NCBI GenBank assembly: GCA_964647625.1
Contig: CAZYHZ010000020.1
Location: forward strand, 1 to 64,000
Reading direction: 5' to 3'
Length of the DNA: 64,000 bases
From: DASRJG01 sp964647625
GTDB taxonomy: Bacteria > Acidobacteriota > Polarisedimenticolia > Polarisedimenticolales > DASRJG01
The stretch's first letter is position 1, and the number at the start of each line of letters is the position of its first letter. This document shows positions 32,191 through 41,017 of the stretch, one piece after another. A program made the translations under genes and the position numbers. The notes beneath the pieces are model-generated. The model did no database searches and was not told the DNA's origin. It was given only the letters and a program-made list of their open reading frames with translations.

Positions 32191-33756
32191 CTAAGGTTTC
32201 GACGTCCTGCCGATGAACTCGGCGACGTCCGTCTTGAACGCCTTCAGCGCCGGCTCCAGGATGTACATCATGTGCCCCGCTGGGTAGTACTTCATCTCAA
32301 CGTGATCGCGGAGCTCCTTCTTGAGAAGGAGCGCGTGCACCATCTCCTCGGTCGCGAAGAACGGCGTCGCGAGATCGTACGTCCCGTTCTGGACCAGGAC
32401 GCGCAGGTTCGGATTCACCGTCATGGCGTGTGCCAAGTCCGGGATCGTATTGACCATCGGAATCGGAAAGTCACCGCCCGGGACCTTGTGCTTGAAGTCC
32501 CAGCTGCGTCCGATGTCGAAGTTGGTCGTGCGGTAGGTCTTGCCCTGCCCGAACTTGAGCTCGTCGTTGTAGTAGGAGAGGAATGCGCCGACGTAGGCCG
32601 ACGAGATCGCGGTGCTCTGCGGATCGTAGTCGGCATCCTTCGAGAGGATGTCGAGCGTCGGTCCCAGGAACCGCGCGTCGAGCCGTCCGACCGTGACGCC
32701 CTTCTGCCGCATCAGCTCTTGCGTGTACTGGCTCTCGGGCACGCGCAGGTCGGCTTTCTCGAGGTAATCCTCCGAGAGTCCGGTGTACTCGTGCAGCTTC
32801 TTCGCGACGGCGGCCTTGCGCTCGGGCGGGAGCGAGTCGCCCGCCATGAGGGCCGACGCGTACTCGCTCGACGCATACGCGCGGACCTCGTTCAGGAATG
32901 CTTCGACGTCCTTGGGGGGATTCGGCAACACCTTGTGGTATGCCGAGACCGCCGCGTAGGACGGAAGGATCAACGGATAGGGCCGGTCGTTGCCGGCATA
33001 CGCGAAGATGGCGGACAGGTCCAGCGCGACCGAGACGAGGACGACGCCGTTGAACGCCATCCCTTTGTTCTGGAGGTAGTCCACGATCCCGCCGGCCCGT
33101 GTCGTTCCGTAGCTCTCGCCCAGGATGTACTTCGCCGAGTTCCAGCGTCCGTTGTCGCTGACGTACTGCAAGATGAACTGCGAGACGGACTCGATGTCGG
33201 GGTCCGCGCCCCAGAAGTCCTTGTCCTTCGCCTCGCCGATCGCCTTCGAGATCCCGGTCCCGACCGGGTCGATCATGACGAGATCGCTCTTGTCCAGGAT
33301 GCTGTACGCATTGTCCACGATCGGGTACGGAGGCGGCGGTGTCGCGGCGGCGTCGGACACGACCACGCGCCTGGGGCCCAGGGCACCCATGTGCAGCCAG
33401 AGCGAAGAGGACCCCGGCCCGCCGTTGAAGGCGAACGTGATCGGGCGGCTGCTCGAGTGGCTCCCCTCTTTGCGGGCAGCCACGTAGGCCACGTAGCCCA
33501 TGCTCGCCCAGGGCTGGTCCTTGGTGTCGCGGACGATGAGCGTGCCGGCTGTCGCGGTGTACGCGATCGTCGTTCCACCGATCACCACGCTGTGCTGCGT
33601 CACGGATGACTCGGGTTTGGGAGGCTCCTTCGTGGTCGCCTGTTCGGCGGACTTGTCGGCGGGTTTGTCCGATTTGTCGGCGGGCTTCTCGTCTGCCCGA
33701 AGCACGCCGCTCCAGGCCGTCAGCATCACCAGCATCACCGCGACTGCTTTCTTCAC
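32191..33756 (-). CDS. S10-family serine carboxypeptidase
   Basis: 521 aa from the GTG at 33756 (GGGGGAG upstream). Signal peptide (VKKAVAVMLVMLTAWSGVLRA), then a Lys/Asp/Pro-rich spacer (DKPADKSAEQ). The S10 elements are complete: oxyanion-hole FNGGPGSSSLWLHMGALGP, nucleophile GESYGT, catalytic Asp in NGTYDLATPF, and His in YPAGHMMY. It probably trims C-terminal residues of peptides in the periplasm at acidic pH. The gene is 62 bases downstream of the histidine kinase, so it may be the last member of that operon. A long frame that continues upstream through the kinase gene is antiparallel shadow. Confidence 0.93.
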   Translation of the reverse strand: MKKAVAVMLVMLTAWSGVLRADEKPADKSDKPADKSAEQATTKEPPKPESSVTQHSVVIGGTTIAYTATAGTLIVRDTKDQPWASMGYVAYVAARKEGSHSSSRPITFAFNGGPGSSSLWLHMGALGPRRVVVSDAAATPPPPYPIVDNAYSILDKSDLVMIDPVGTGISKAIGEAKDKDFWGADPDIESVSQFILQYVSDNGRWNSAKYILGESYGTTRAGGIVDYLQNKGMAFNGVVLVSVALDLSAIFAYAGNDRPYPLILPSYAAVSAYHKVLPNPPKDVEAFLNEVRAYASSEYASALMAGDSLPPERKAAVAKKLHEYTGLSEDYLEKADLRVPESQYTQELMRQKGVTVGRLDARFLGPTLDILSKDADYDPQSTAISSAYVGAFLSYYNDELKFGQGKTYRTTNFDIGRSWDFKHKVPGGDFPIPMVNTIPDLAHAMTVNPNLRVLVQNGTYDLATPFFATEEMVHALLLKKELRDHVEMKYYPAGHMMYILEPALKAFKTDVAEFIGRTSKP

Positions 33757-33818
33757 GCTGCTCCCCCTAGGTGTCGATCCGGGTGTCCAGAATACCCTGA
33801 CCTGCCGGCCGCCTGTCG

Positions 33819-34853
33819 TCACGCCGAAAGCCGGATCCGCACCGTGGTTCCTTCGCCGGGCCGGCTCGACACCTCCACGGTGCCGCCGTGCGCCTCCACG
33901 ATCCGGCGCGCGAGCAGCAGCCCGAGTCCGACGCCGCCGGTGTGGCGATCGCGGCTCCGATCGGCTCTGAAGAACGGCGTGAAGAGCTGCGCCAGGTCTT
34001 CGGGCGCGATTCCGATTCCTTGGTCTTGGACCTCGACGACGAGCGCCCCGTCCTCGGCGCGCGCTGCGAGGACGATCGGCTTGTCGGCATCCGAGTAGAC
34101 GCAGGCGTTGTCGAGCACGTTGTCGAGGGCGCGCCGCAGCAGGACCGGATCCGCCGGAATCGTCGGCAGCGGACCCCGCAGATTGACGGTGAGCACACGA
34201 TTGGGATGGGCCGTTCCGAATCGCGACTCCGCCATCCGGATCAGCTCGTCCCCTGCGAGAGACCGCTTGCGGACGGCGGACTCGAGCGTCGCTTGGCCGC
34301 TCGCAAGATCGACACGCGCCGCGATCAGCACGTCGCTCACGAGGCGTTCCAGCTCCGCAAGGTCGGCGGCGATCCCCTCGAGCTGGGTGCGCGCCTTCGC
34401 GTCGTCTCCCTCCTGGGCGATCTCGACCGCGACGCGGACCCGGGCGAGAGGCGTCCGCAGCTCGTGCGAGACGTTCGCGAGGAATTCCTTCTCGGAGCGG
34501 ACCAGCCGCTCGATGCGTGCGGCCATGTCGTCGAAGGCGCGTGCGAGATCGCCGACCTCGTCGTTGCGCGAGAGGGACGCACGGGCGGTCAGCTCGCCGC
34601 GACCGAACCGCTCGACGACGCGCGCCAGCCGCTCGAGGGGCGCCGTGATCTGGCGCGCGAGCGGAATCGAGACGAGCGTCAGGAATACGAGCATGACCGA
34701 AGAGACCAGCACGAAGTGAGTCACCTGAGGGAGGGGCATTCCGGTGCGGACGTGGTGCTGCACGATGGCGCCGCCGATGAACAGGAACGTGGAGACGGCG
34801 GCCAGGAGCAACACGCCGTGAAGCCAGACCCTCCAGAACAAGCTGCGCTTCAC
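33819..34853 (-). CDS. Two-component sensor histidine kinase (CpxA/EnvZ-like)
   Basis: 344 aa. Two membrane helices (about 10-30 and 45-66) flank a short periplasmic loop of roughly 15 residues. HAMP follows (ITAPLERLARVVERFGRGEL). The H box NVSHELRTPL places the phospho-acceptor at His130. N box DNVLDNACVYS, G1 DQGIGIAPEDL and G2 GGVGLGLLLARRIVEAHGG are present. The very short sensor loop suggests signals sensed in the membrane or through the Spy-like partner. It overlaps the response regulator by four bases (ATGA). Confidence 0.95.
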   Translation of the reverse strand: MKRSLFWRVWLHGVLLLAAVSTFLFIGGAIVQHHVRTGMPLPQVTHFVLVSSVMLVFLTLVSIPLARQITAPLERLARVVERFGRGELTARASLSRNDEVGDLARAFDDMAARIERLVRSEKEFLANVSHELRTPLARVRVAVEIAQEGDDAKARTQLEGIAADLAELERLVSDVLIAARVDLASGQATLESAVRKRSLAGDELIRMAESRFGTAHPNRVLTVNLRGPLPTIPADPVLLRRALDNVLDNACVYSDADKPIVLAARAEDGALVVEVQDQGIGIAPEDLAQLFTPFFRADRSRDRHTGGVGLGLLLARRIVEAHGGTVEVSSRPGEGTTVRIRLSA

Positions 34854-35557
34854 GCGCGCTCCTCGGCGGCGAGCACATAGCCGGCGCCGCGCACGGTCTT
34901 CAAGAGGCGCGGATGGCGCGAGTCATCGCCCAGCTTCTGGCGCAGGCGCGAGATGTGGCCGTCGATCGAGCGGTCGAACGCGTCCTCGGCCGAACCACGG
35001 ACCAGCTCCATCAGCTGCTCGCGCGAGATGACGCGGCCGGCGCGCGACGCCAGTGCGCGGAGCAGGTCGAACTCGTAACCGGTCAAGGCCAGCTCCCGGC
35101 CGTCGAGCGTGGCAGAGCGGGCGGCGGCATCGACGACGAGGCCGCCGATGCGCACGACCGCTTCGGCGGGACCCGCCTGGCCGCGCGCGCGCCGGACCGC
35201 GGCGCGGATGCGGGCCAAAAGCTCGCGCGCCGAGAATGGCTTCGGGAGGTAGTCGTCGGCCCCCAGCTCCAGGCCCAGCACCCGGTCGGCTTCCTCGCCG
35301 CGAGCGGTCAGCACGATGATCGGAACGTCGGAGCGGTCCCGGAGCTTGCGGCAGACCGACAGACCGTCGAGACCGGGCAGCATCACATCGAGAAGGACCA
35401 CGTCGTAGCGCCGCCGCCGCGCCTCCTCGAGGCCACGGGCGCCGTCCGTCACGTGCGTCACGGCGACACCGTGGCTCCCGAGGTAGTCCGCCGTCAATTG
35501 CGCCAGACGTCGATCGTCCTCGACGAGCAGGGCGGTCAGCTGCGTCTCGGCGCTCAC
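34850..35557 (-). CDS. OmpR-family response regulator (CpxR-like)
   Basis: 235 aa. Receiver domain with acidic pocket LLVEDDRRLAQL, phospho-acceptor Asp57 in LLDVMLPGLDG, and Lys in YLPKPFSARELLARI. A winged-helix OmpR/PhoB effector follows, ending HISRLRQKLGDDSRHPRLLKTVRGAGYVLA. It starts 13 bases after the Spy-like gene and overlaps the histidine kinase. The gene order spy-like/regulator/kinase points to an envelope-stress system. It may bind the phased half-sites at 36257-36291. Confidence 0.96.
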   Translation of the reverse strand: MSAETQLTALLVEDDRRLAQLTADYLGSHGVAVTHVTDGARGLEEARRRRYDVVLLDVMLPGLDGLSVCRKLRDRSDVPIIVLTARGEEADRVLGLELGADDYLPKPFSARELLARIRAAVRRARGQAGPAEAVVRIGGLVVDAAARSATLDGRELALTGYEFDLLRALASRAGRVISREQLMELVRGSAEDAFDRSIDGHISRLRQKLGDDSRHPRLLKTVRGAGYVLAAEERA

Positions 35558-35570
35558 GCGTGAATCTTAG

Positions 35571-36032
35571 TCACTTCTCCCCGTGCTGGGCGGCGAACCG
35601 GTCCGAAAGCGCCTTCCGCTGCTCGGCGGTCAACGTGTCGTGGATCTCCACGACACCGTCCACCGCGTTCAGCAGGACGTGGCGCAAATCGTCGACGCGG
35701 GCGTCGACCAGAGCGCGCATCTTGAGCTTGTCCATCGTCGCCAGATCCCACTCTTTCTTCAGCTCCTCGTGCGTGGCGTCGTGCGCGGCGTGCAGGGCCT
35801 CGGCCTGGGATCGGATCCGATCGCGCGCGGCGGTGATCTTCTGCTTCTGGTCCTCGGTCAGGTTGTACCCACCGGACCCGTCCAGCAGCTCGTCCACCAT
35901 CTTGTCCATGATCTGGGGCACCATCATCGCCCCACCGCCGTGCTGCATCTGTGCGTGGACTCCGTGGATGGAGACCATCGTCGCCAGCCCGCCGGCCATC
36001 GCGGCACCGAAAATCGTCGCCAGTAATTTCAT
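35571..36032 (-). CDS. Spy/CpxP-like periplasmic LTxxQ protein
   Basis: 153 aa from the ATG at 36032 (GGAGGACAGCGCG spacing). Signal peptide (MKLLATIFGAAMAGGLATMVSIHGVHA). The mature protein is helical and charged with two LTxxQ motifs (NLTEDQKQKITAARDRI and TLTAEQRKALSDRF), the mark of the Spy/CpxP/heavy-metal-sensor chaperone family. Such proteins bind unfolded proteins or metals and damp the associated sensor kinase. First gene of the operon with the regulator and kinase. Confidence 0.88.
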   Translation of the reverse strand: MKLLATIFGAAMAGGLATMVSIHGVHAQMQHGGGAMMVPQIMDKMVDELLDGSGGYNLTEDQKQKITAARDRIRSQAEALHAAHDATHEELKKEWDLATMDKLKMRALVDARVDDLRHVLLNAVDGVVEIHDTLTAEQRKALSDRFAAQHGEK

Positions 36033-36256
36033 CGCGCTGTCCTCCGTTTCGAGCGGCACCCTGCCGCCCGTTGACGCGAGGATGTTGGCGTCCGCACCTG
36101 CGGGCGTCGTGTCGGGATTGTTCGGAAATGTGCGCGACGGCACCGAGCGGCGGGGATGAGGTCGATCGGAACGGGTTGGTCGAACACATCTGGCCGATAG
36201 CGCAAACGGGGTGCCCGATCCCGCCGCAAGAATCTCTTGAGATATTCGCCTTCTCC

Positions 36257-36291
36257 TGTCCGCCACTGTCCGCATTCGGACAATTCGGACG
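36257..36291. promoter_or_regulatory. Four phased TGTCCG/CGGACA half-sites upstream of the Spy-regulator-kinase operon
   Basis: TGTCCG at 36257 and 36267, CGGACA at 36277, CGGACG at 36286. The spacing is 10, 10 and 9 bases, one helical turn each. The central pair makes a perfect palindrome TGTCCG-CATT-CGGACA (36267-36282). It lies about 225-260 bases upstream of the Spy-like ATG and just past the 3' end of the esterase-like gene. Most likely a binding site for the OmpR-type regulator or another activator; which one is inferred. Confidence 0.5.
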
Positions 36292-36307
36292 AACATTCTC
36301 GGAACCA

Positions 36308-37489
36308 CTATGGATTGAATCGCGGCTTGGCAGCGCGGTCACGGGCGAGCGGCTTTTCTTCGCGCAGCACGACCATTCCATCGAACAGCTTCGACCAGTC
36401 GGCGCGGCGGGCCTTGTCGTAGCTGAACGGAGACCCCTCGACCTCGCCGAGCTCGGCGAGCACCGCGTTCGGCAGATACCGCAGCGTCGCTCTTCCGCCG
36501 GCCAGCGCGAGAGCTTCGAGGGAATCGGACCCGGCGGCCGGGATGGGGATCGAGTCGCCGCGGCCGTAGGCCCCGCCGAAGGCAGTGAATCCGATGCTCG
36601 CCAATCGGTCGCCGTACTCCGCGTGCAGCTCGTCGCCCAAGGGGCGCACGGTGTCTTTCTTTGCTTCCGATTGCCTGCAAGCGTGCACGTTCGCGGTCCA
36701 GACGATCGCTCGGGACGCGCCCGTCGCGTGCCGCTGGTGCCATCGGAACATGTTGGCCATCTGCCGCTCGCGTGCGTCCCAGCCTCCGCCGGCGGGCGGG
36801 TTCAGCAAGAGCACCTGGGTCGCTCGCGCGAGCACCGAAAGATCGGCATCCGGCGGAAGCGCATCCGCCGCCTCGCCGAAGCACGCGGCCTCGCTCTCGC
36901 GATCCGCCTGATCGCCGGCAGGCTGCGAGAGCACGCCCGCGCACTCGGACCGGCGCGGCTCGCGAATCTCCTCCGAAAGGTCGTGCGCCAGCGATCGCCG
37001 CTCGTATCCTGCGGTCGCGCTTCCGATCTGCGCGTCGAGGCCGGCGAGCCGGATCCGGCCGGCGGAGGCGCGGGAATAAAGAAAGTCGACGAGCGGATCG
37101 AGGGCTTCGCTGATGCTCCACAGGCCGCCGATCGCGTCCGCCACCTGCTCGGGGGCCGAGGTTCGCGAGGCCAACCGCCGGTTCAGATCGTGGAACTCGT
37201 AGCCGCCGCTTTCGAAATAGACGGCGTCGAAGCCGCACCGATCGATCAACCGCCGCACCAGCTCGGCCTTGATTTCGAGCGTCCGTCCGGAGCCGTGATG
37301 GGGCTCCTCGCCGAGCATCACGACGGATTTGGAGCAGACGTCCTTGACCAGCTTGTCCAGTTGCGCGGAGGAGGCGGCATCCAGGCCGGCGCGGCGGGCG
37401 GGCGAGGGGCCCGCGTGGGGCTCGCGCGTCGCGGCGCATCCCGGGCTGAGCGAGGCGATCAGCAGGAGGAGAGCTGCGCGCGGAATCAC
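36308..37489 (-). CDS. Erythromycin-esterase-like lipoprotein
   Basis: 393 aa from the GTG at 37489, whose first bases overlap the TGA of the upstream gene (GTGA). N-terminal lipoprotein signal LLLLIASLSPGCAATREP with a cysteine at about residue 19. The body matches the erythromycin esterase/EreA fold: SVVMLGEEPHHGSGRTLEIK (in place of the family GExxHG), LVRRLIDRCGFDAVYFESGG, and IVWTANVHACRQ corresponding to the NxH motif. Family members hydrolyse esters or have unknown roles (succinoglycan-type). Resistance cannot be claimed: the family motif is only partly kept. It is third in an apparent operon with the molybdenum hydroxylase. Confidence 0.75.
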   Translation of the reverse strand: MIPRAALLLLIASLSPGCAATREPHAGPSPARRAGLDAASSAQLDKLVKDVCSKSVVMLGEEPHHGSGRTLEIKAELVRRLIDRCGFDAVYFESGGYEFHDLNRRLASRTSAPEQVADAIGGLWSISEALDPLVDFLYSRASAGRIRLAGLDAQIGSATAGYERRSLAHDLSEEIREPRRSECAGVLSQPAGDQADRESEAACFGEAADALPPDADLSVLARATQVLLLNPPAGGGWDARERQMANMFRWHQRHATGASRAIVWTANVHACRQSEAKKDTVRPLGDELHAEYGDRLASIGFTAFGGAYGRGDSIPIPAAGSDSLEALALAGGRATLRYLPNAVLAELGEVEGSPFSYDKARRADWSKLFDGMVVLREEKPLARDRAAKPRFNP

Positions 37490-39708
37490 GCGCGCGTCGT
37501 GGACCACGAGTAGCCGAGCTTCGACATCGGCAGCGAGCGAACGCGCTCGCCGGTGGCGGCGAAGATCGCGTTCGCGATCGACGGCAGGACCGGAGGCAGC
37601 GCGGGCTCGCCGAGGCCGGTCGGCGGGTTGTCGCTCTCCAGGAAGTGCGCCTCGATCGTCGCGGGTGTTTCGCTCATGCGCAGTGGCGCGTACTCGTGGA
37701 GGTTGCTCTGGACCGCCCGTCCCTTGTCGAACGTGATCTCGAGCTTCATCACCTGGCTCATGCCGTCGATGACCGACCCTTGCACCTGCTGCGTCGCGCC
37801 GCTCGGATTGATGATCGGCTTGCCGACGTCCATGGCGACCCAGACCTTGCTCACGCTCACCGCCTTGTCCGGCCCGACCGAAAGCTCCGACACGACAGCG
37901 CAGTAACCGAGATGGCTGAAGTGGCCGGCGATGCCCAGGGCGGTCCCCTTCGGTCGCTCCCGCGTCCCCCATCCGGACTTCGCCGCAGCAAGCTGGTAGA
38001 CGCCGCGCAGGCGCCTCGGATCGAAGCGCTCCATCGCGTCTTCGCCCTTGTCCGCCGGCGGCGGAGCGGCGTCGAGCATCTCGAGCCGGAGCTGGAGCGG
38101 ATCCTTGCCGGCCGCCGCGGCAATCTCATCGATGAACGATTGCACCGCGAAGCAGATGCCGTTGTCCCCCGGCGCCCGCAGCGCGCCGGTCGGAAGCCCG
38201 AGCGGCATGACCGAAGAGTGGAGCGAAAAGCTCGGGACGAACCCGGCGGGGAACTGGTCGCCGCCCATGCCGGCGGAGCGCGCGAAACGGTCGCCCTCGC
38301 CGAAGCTGACGAAATGATCGCGCCACGCGACCGGCTTGCCCGCGGCGTCGAGACCGGCCTTCAGGAAATGCCACCCCGCCGGGCGGTAGAAGTCGTGACG
38401 CATATCGTCTTCCCGCGTCCACTGCAGCTTGACGGGGACGCCCGCCTTCCGCGCGATGAACGCGGCCTCGACCACGTAGTCGTTGACCAGGCGCCGCCCG
38501 AAGCAGCTTCCCATCCGCGCCAGATGGATGGTGATGTCCGCCTCCGGGATCCCGAGAGTCTCCGCGACGAGCTGCCGGGCGGAGCGTGGCGTCTGCGTCG
38601 GAGCCCAGATCTCGAGCTTCGCCCCCTTGAAGCGCGCGGTGCAGTTCATGACCTCCGCCGAAGCATGCGCGAGGAACGGATAGCAGTACGACGCTTCGAC
38701 GACCTTCGCGGCCGACTTCAGCGCGGCGTCGAAGTCGCCGTCGGCGCGCAGCGTCCGCGCGGGCGGCGTCCCTGCAAGCTCCTGCGCGCGGCGTACGAAC
38801 GTCTCGCTGCTCTGGTCCGATTTCGTGTTCTCGGACCACTTCACCTCGAGCTTGGTTCGCGCGGCCTGCGCCGCCCACCAGGTGTCCGCGACGATGGCGA
38901 CGCCGCCCAGGAGTCCCGCCAGCCCCGTGCCGCCCTCGACGACGAACGCGTGCCGCACACCGGGCATCGCCTTGATCGCATCGAGATTGGCCGAGACGAC
39001 CTTGCCGCCGTAGACCGGGCACTTCTCGAAGACGGCCGACAGCATGCCCGGCACGCTGACGTCGATTCCGAAGAGCGGCTTGCCGGTGACGATGGCGAGG
39101 TTGTCGACGCCCGGAGTCGCCCGACCGATGATCGTGAAGACTTTCGGGTCCTTCAGCTTCACCGTCGCGAGGTCCGGCGGCGGAAGGTGCGCCGCCTTCG
39201 CTGCGAGGTCCCCGTACGACAGCGTGCGCTCGGTCGGCGCGTGCTCGACGCGGCCCGCCGCGGTCGTGCACTCGGACTCCGGAACCTTCCACTCCCGCGC
39301 GGCGGCGGCGACGAGCATCCCGCGTGCGGCGGCGCCCGCCTGCCGCATCGGAAGCCACTGGTTCGGCACGGCCACGCTGCCGCCGGCGAACTGATCGCCG
39401 TACGCCGCCTCGTCGAGATCTCCCTGCTCGACCCGAACGCTCTTCCAGTCCACGTCGAGCTCTTCGGCAATCAGCATCGGGAGCGTCGCCTTGATGCCCT
39501 GACCGACCTCGGGATTCTTGGCGATGATGGTCACCATCCCGTCGCCGTCGATGCGCACGAAAGCGTTCAGGACGGATCTGGACGCAGCCGTCGCGCCCGA
39601 GGCGAGCGACGCGCGCTCGAGGTAGACGGCGAGAAGCATCCCGCCTCCCGCGACGGCGCTGATCTTGAGGAACGTGCGGCGCGGGATGCTCTCGATGTCG
39701 ACGGCCAC
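37486..39708 (-). CDS. Molybdopterin-binding subunit, xanthine dehydrogenase/isoquinoline 1-oxidoreductase (IorB-like) family
   Basis: 740 aa with a Tat signal (PRRTFLKISAVAGGGMLLAVYL), so the folded cofactor-loaded enzyme is exported. Aldehyde-oxidase-type fold: MVTIIAKNPEVGQGIKATLP, GGSVAVPNQWLPMRQAGAAAR, the Moco-binding region GSCFGRRLVNDYVVEAAFIA, GALRAPGDNGICFAVQSFIDE, and the C-terminal catalytic Glu loop PTGLGEPALPPVLPSIANAI. It starts three bases after the stop of the [2Fe-2S] subunit. The substrate is presumably an aromatic heterocycle or aldehyde and cannot be assigned. The IorB group lacks an FAD subunit and donates electrons to cytochromes. Confidence 0.93.
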   Translation of the reverse strand: MAVDIESIPRRTFLKISAVAGGGMLLAVYLERASLASGATAASRSVLNAFVRIDGDGMVTIIAKNPEVGQGIKATLPMLIAEELDVDWKSVRVEQGDLDEAAYGDQFAGGSVAVPNQWLPMRQAGAAARGMLVAAAAREWKVPESECTTAAGRVEHAPTERTLSYGDLAAKAAHLPPPDLATVKLKDPKVFTIIGRATPGVDNLAIVTGKPLFGIDVSVPGMLSAVFEKCPVYGGKVVSANLDAIKAMPGVRHAFVVEGGTGLAGLLGGVAIVADTWWAAQAARTKLEVKWSENTKSDQSSETFVRRAQELAGTPPARTLRADGDFDAALKSAAKVVEASYCYPFLAHASAEVMNCTARFKGAKLEIWAPTQTPRSARQLVAETLGIPEADITIHLARMGSCFGRRLVNDYVVEAAFIARKAGVPVKLQWTREDDMRHDFYRPAGWHFLKAGLDAAGKPVAWRDHFVSFGEGDRFARSAGMGGDQFPAGFVPSFSLHSSVMPLGLPTGALRAPGDNGICFAVQSFIDEIAAAAGKDPLQLRLEMLDAAPPPADKGEDAMERFDPRRLRGVYQLAAAKSGWGTRERPKGTALGIAGHFSHLGYCAVVSELSVGPDKAVSVSKVWVAMDVGKPIINPSGATQQVQGSVIDGMSQVMKLEITFDKGRAVQSNLHEYAPLRMSETPATIEAHFLESDNPPTGLGEPALPPVLPSIANAIFAATGERVRSLPMSKLGYSWSTTRA

Positions 39709-39711
39709 GCG

Positions 39712-40167
39712 TCAGCTCCTGGCGGCGGCCTTGCGAACCGCCTCGCGGATGCGGAGGTAAGTTCCGCAGCGGCAGAGAACGTCGTCCATCGCCCGATCGA
39801 TCTGGGCGTCGGTCGGCTTGGCGTTCCTCGCGAGCAGGGCGGCTGCGGTCATGATCTGACCCGCCTGGCAGTAGCCGCATTGCGGCACGTCGAGCTCCAT
39901 CCACGCCTTCTGGCACGGGTGAGAGCCGTCCGTGGAGAGACCCTCAATGGTCGTGATCCGCTTCCCTGCGACGCTCCCGACCGGCGTGATGCACGAGCGC
40001 GTCGCCACGCCGTCGACGTGCACGGTGCACATGCCGCACACCGACACGCCGCACCCGTACTTGGTCCCTTTCAGGTCGAGGATGTCGCGGAGCATCCAGA
40101 GCAACGGCATGTCCGGCGGCGCATCGACCGCCCGGGGCCGCCCGTTTACCGTGAGATTGATGCTCAT
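39712..40167 (-). CDS. [2Fe-2S] subunit of the IorA-type molybdenum hydroxylase
   Basis: 151 aa. The plant-type ferredoxin cluster is YGCGVSVCGMCTVHVDG with a fourth cysteine in RSCITPV. The second helical cluster is CGYCQAGQIM and CRCGTYLRIREAV. It transfers electrons from the Moco subunit encoded just downstream. No own export signal is present. In this family the small subunit is carried out with its Tat-signal partner. First gene of the operon. Confidence 0.96.
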   Translation of the reverse strand: MSINLTVNGRPRAVDAPPDMPLLWMLRDILDLKGTKYGCGVSVCGMCTVHVDGVATRSCITPVGSVAGKRITTIEGLSTDGSHPCQKAWMELDVPQCGYCQAGQIMTAAALLARNAKPTDAQIDRAMDDVLCRCGTYLRIREAVRKAAARS

Positions 40168-40246
40168 CGCGCGATCTCGCCGTCCAGAATAAACCCGGAC
40201 GGGCTATCAGGCGATGAGGGGGCGGACCGGGAGACCGGCCCGTGGC

Positions 40247-40275
40247 CTAGCCGTGGATTCTCAGGGCGCCGCCGG
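40247..40275 (-). repeat. Scrap of a DUF4097 gene 3' end
   Basis: On the minus strand, just after the stop of the gene ending at 40276, the codons read GGC GCC CTG AGA ATC CAC GGC TAG (GALRIHG-stop). This is the exact kind of ending seen in the two DUF4097 genes (GTLRIHG-stop at 17350 and GTIRIHG at 18092), with 3 changes in 24 bases against the first. Short enough to be chance. Confidence 0.3.
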
Positions 40276-40893
40276 TCAGGACCCGTTTCCGATGGTCAGC
40301 TTGTCGCCCTGCATCACGAAGTGCAGCTCGCTCGCTTTCGTGCGCGACACGTCAAGATCATAGGTCGCCGAGAAGTATTTCTTCTTCGTTCCATAGACCG
40401 CCGCTTCCAGCTTGTGCTTTCCGGAGGCGACCGGGAGGGGATCCCACTTCGTCGTTTGAGTGAAGAGGAAGAAGGATTTGTGGAACTCTTCCTTGAAGAT
40501 CGGGACGTCGTCGAGAATGACGACCAGACTCCCCTGCCGGAGCGAGCTCGTGAGACTGATCGTCATGGGGCTCTTCGGCACCGCGGCGCTCAGGGCCGGT
40601 GTCGGGGCGGGCGCTGCGGCCGGCGCGGTCACGGGAGTCGCGGCCGTTGCGTTCGCCGGTTTCGCCGCCGGCTTGGCCGCCGCGGTCGGGTTCCACTCAC
40701 GAATCGATTTGGCCGGGCCCTGGGCGGTCGTCCCCGCGGCCGGTGTGGTCTTGGGATCCGAGTGCCACTCGCGAATCGATGTGGCGGGAGCCGGGGCGGG
40801 GCTCGGCGCCGGCTCTTCGGCGACGAGCGTTTGCCACGCCGTCGCGACAAGAATCGGAGTCATGAGTCGCGCAATCACTTTGATGGTCAGCAT
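40276..40893 (-). CDS. Secreted Ala/Pro-rich protein with SIREW repeats, unknown function
   Basis: 205 aa from the ATG at 40893, eight bases after GGAGGG. Signal peptide (MLTIKVIARLMTPILVATAWQTLVA). Residues about 28-105 are Ala/Pro/Thr-rich and contain two SIREW boxes (ATSIREWHSDP and AKSIREWNPTA). From about 110 comes a compact beta domain (MTISLTSSLRQGSLVVILDD, KEEFHKSFFLFTQTTKWDPL, SGKHKLEAAVYGTKKKYFSA) resembling PEGA-like or transthyretin-like surface modules. Not recognised as a named family. Confidence 0.65.
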   Translation of the reverse strand: MLTIKVIARLMTPILVATAWQTLVAEEPAPSPAPAPATSIREWHSDPKTTPAAGTTAQGPAKSIREWNPTAAAKPAAKPANATAATPVTAPAAAPAPTPALSAAVPKSPMTISLTSSLRQGSLVVILDDVPIFKEEFHKSFFLFTQTTKWDPLPVASGKHKLEAAVYGTKKKYFSATYDLDVSRTKASELHFVMQGDKLTIGNGS

Positions 40894-41017
40894 CGCCGGG
40901 CCCTCCATGCGCACCGAACTCAAATATGGGCGCCTGCAAGGCCGCGCCTAGAGTCGGTTTTTGGATGCGAAGTTCACCTTCGTCATCGTGCAATGGGGCG
41001 ATGTTTCGCTGTAATTC

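Noticed and set aside
32191..34878. 895-codon minus-strand frame joining S10 and the histidine kinase
   Set aside because: The upstream part overlaps the kinase gene in another frame. The S10 protein starts with its own signal peptide at 33756.
36308..37489. True erythromycin esterase resistance gene
   Set aside because: The family motif is only partly kept (GEEPHHG) and the gene is a lipoprotein in an operon with a molybdenum hydroxylase. No resistance claim is justified.
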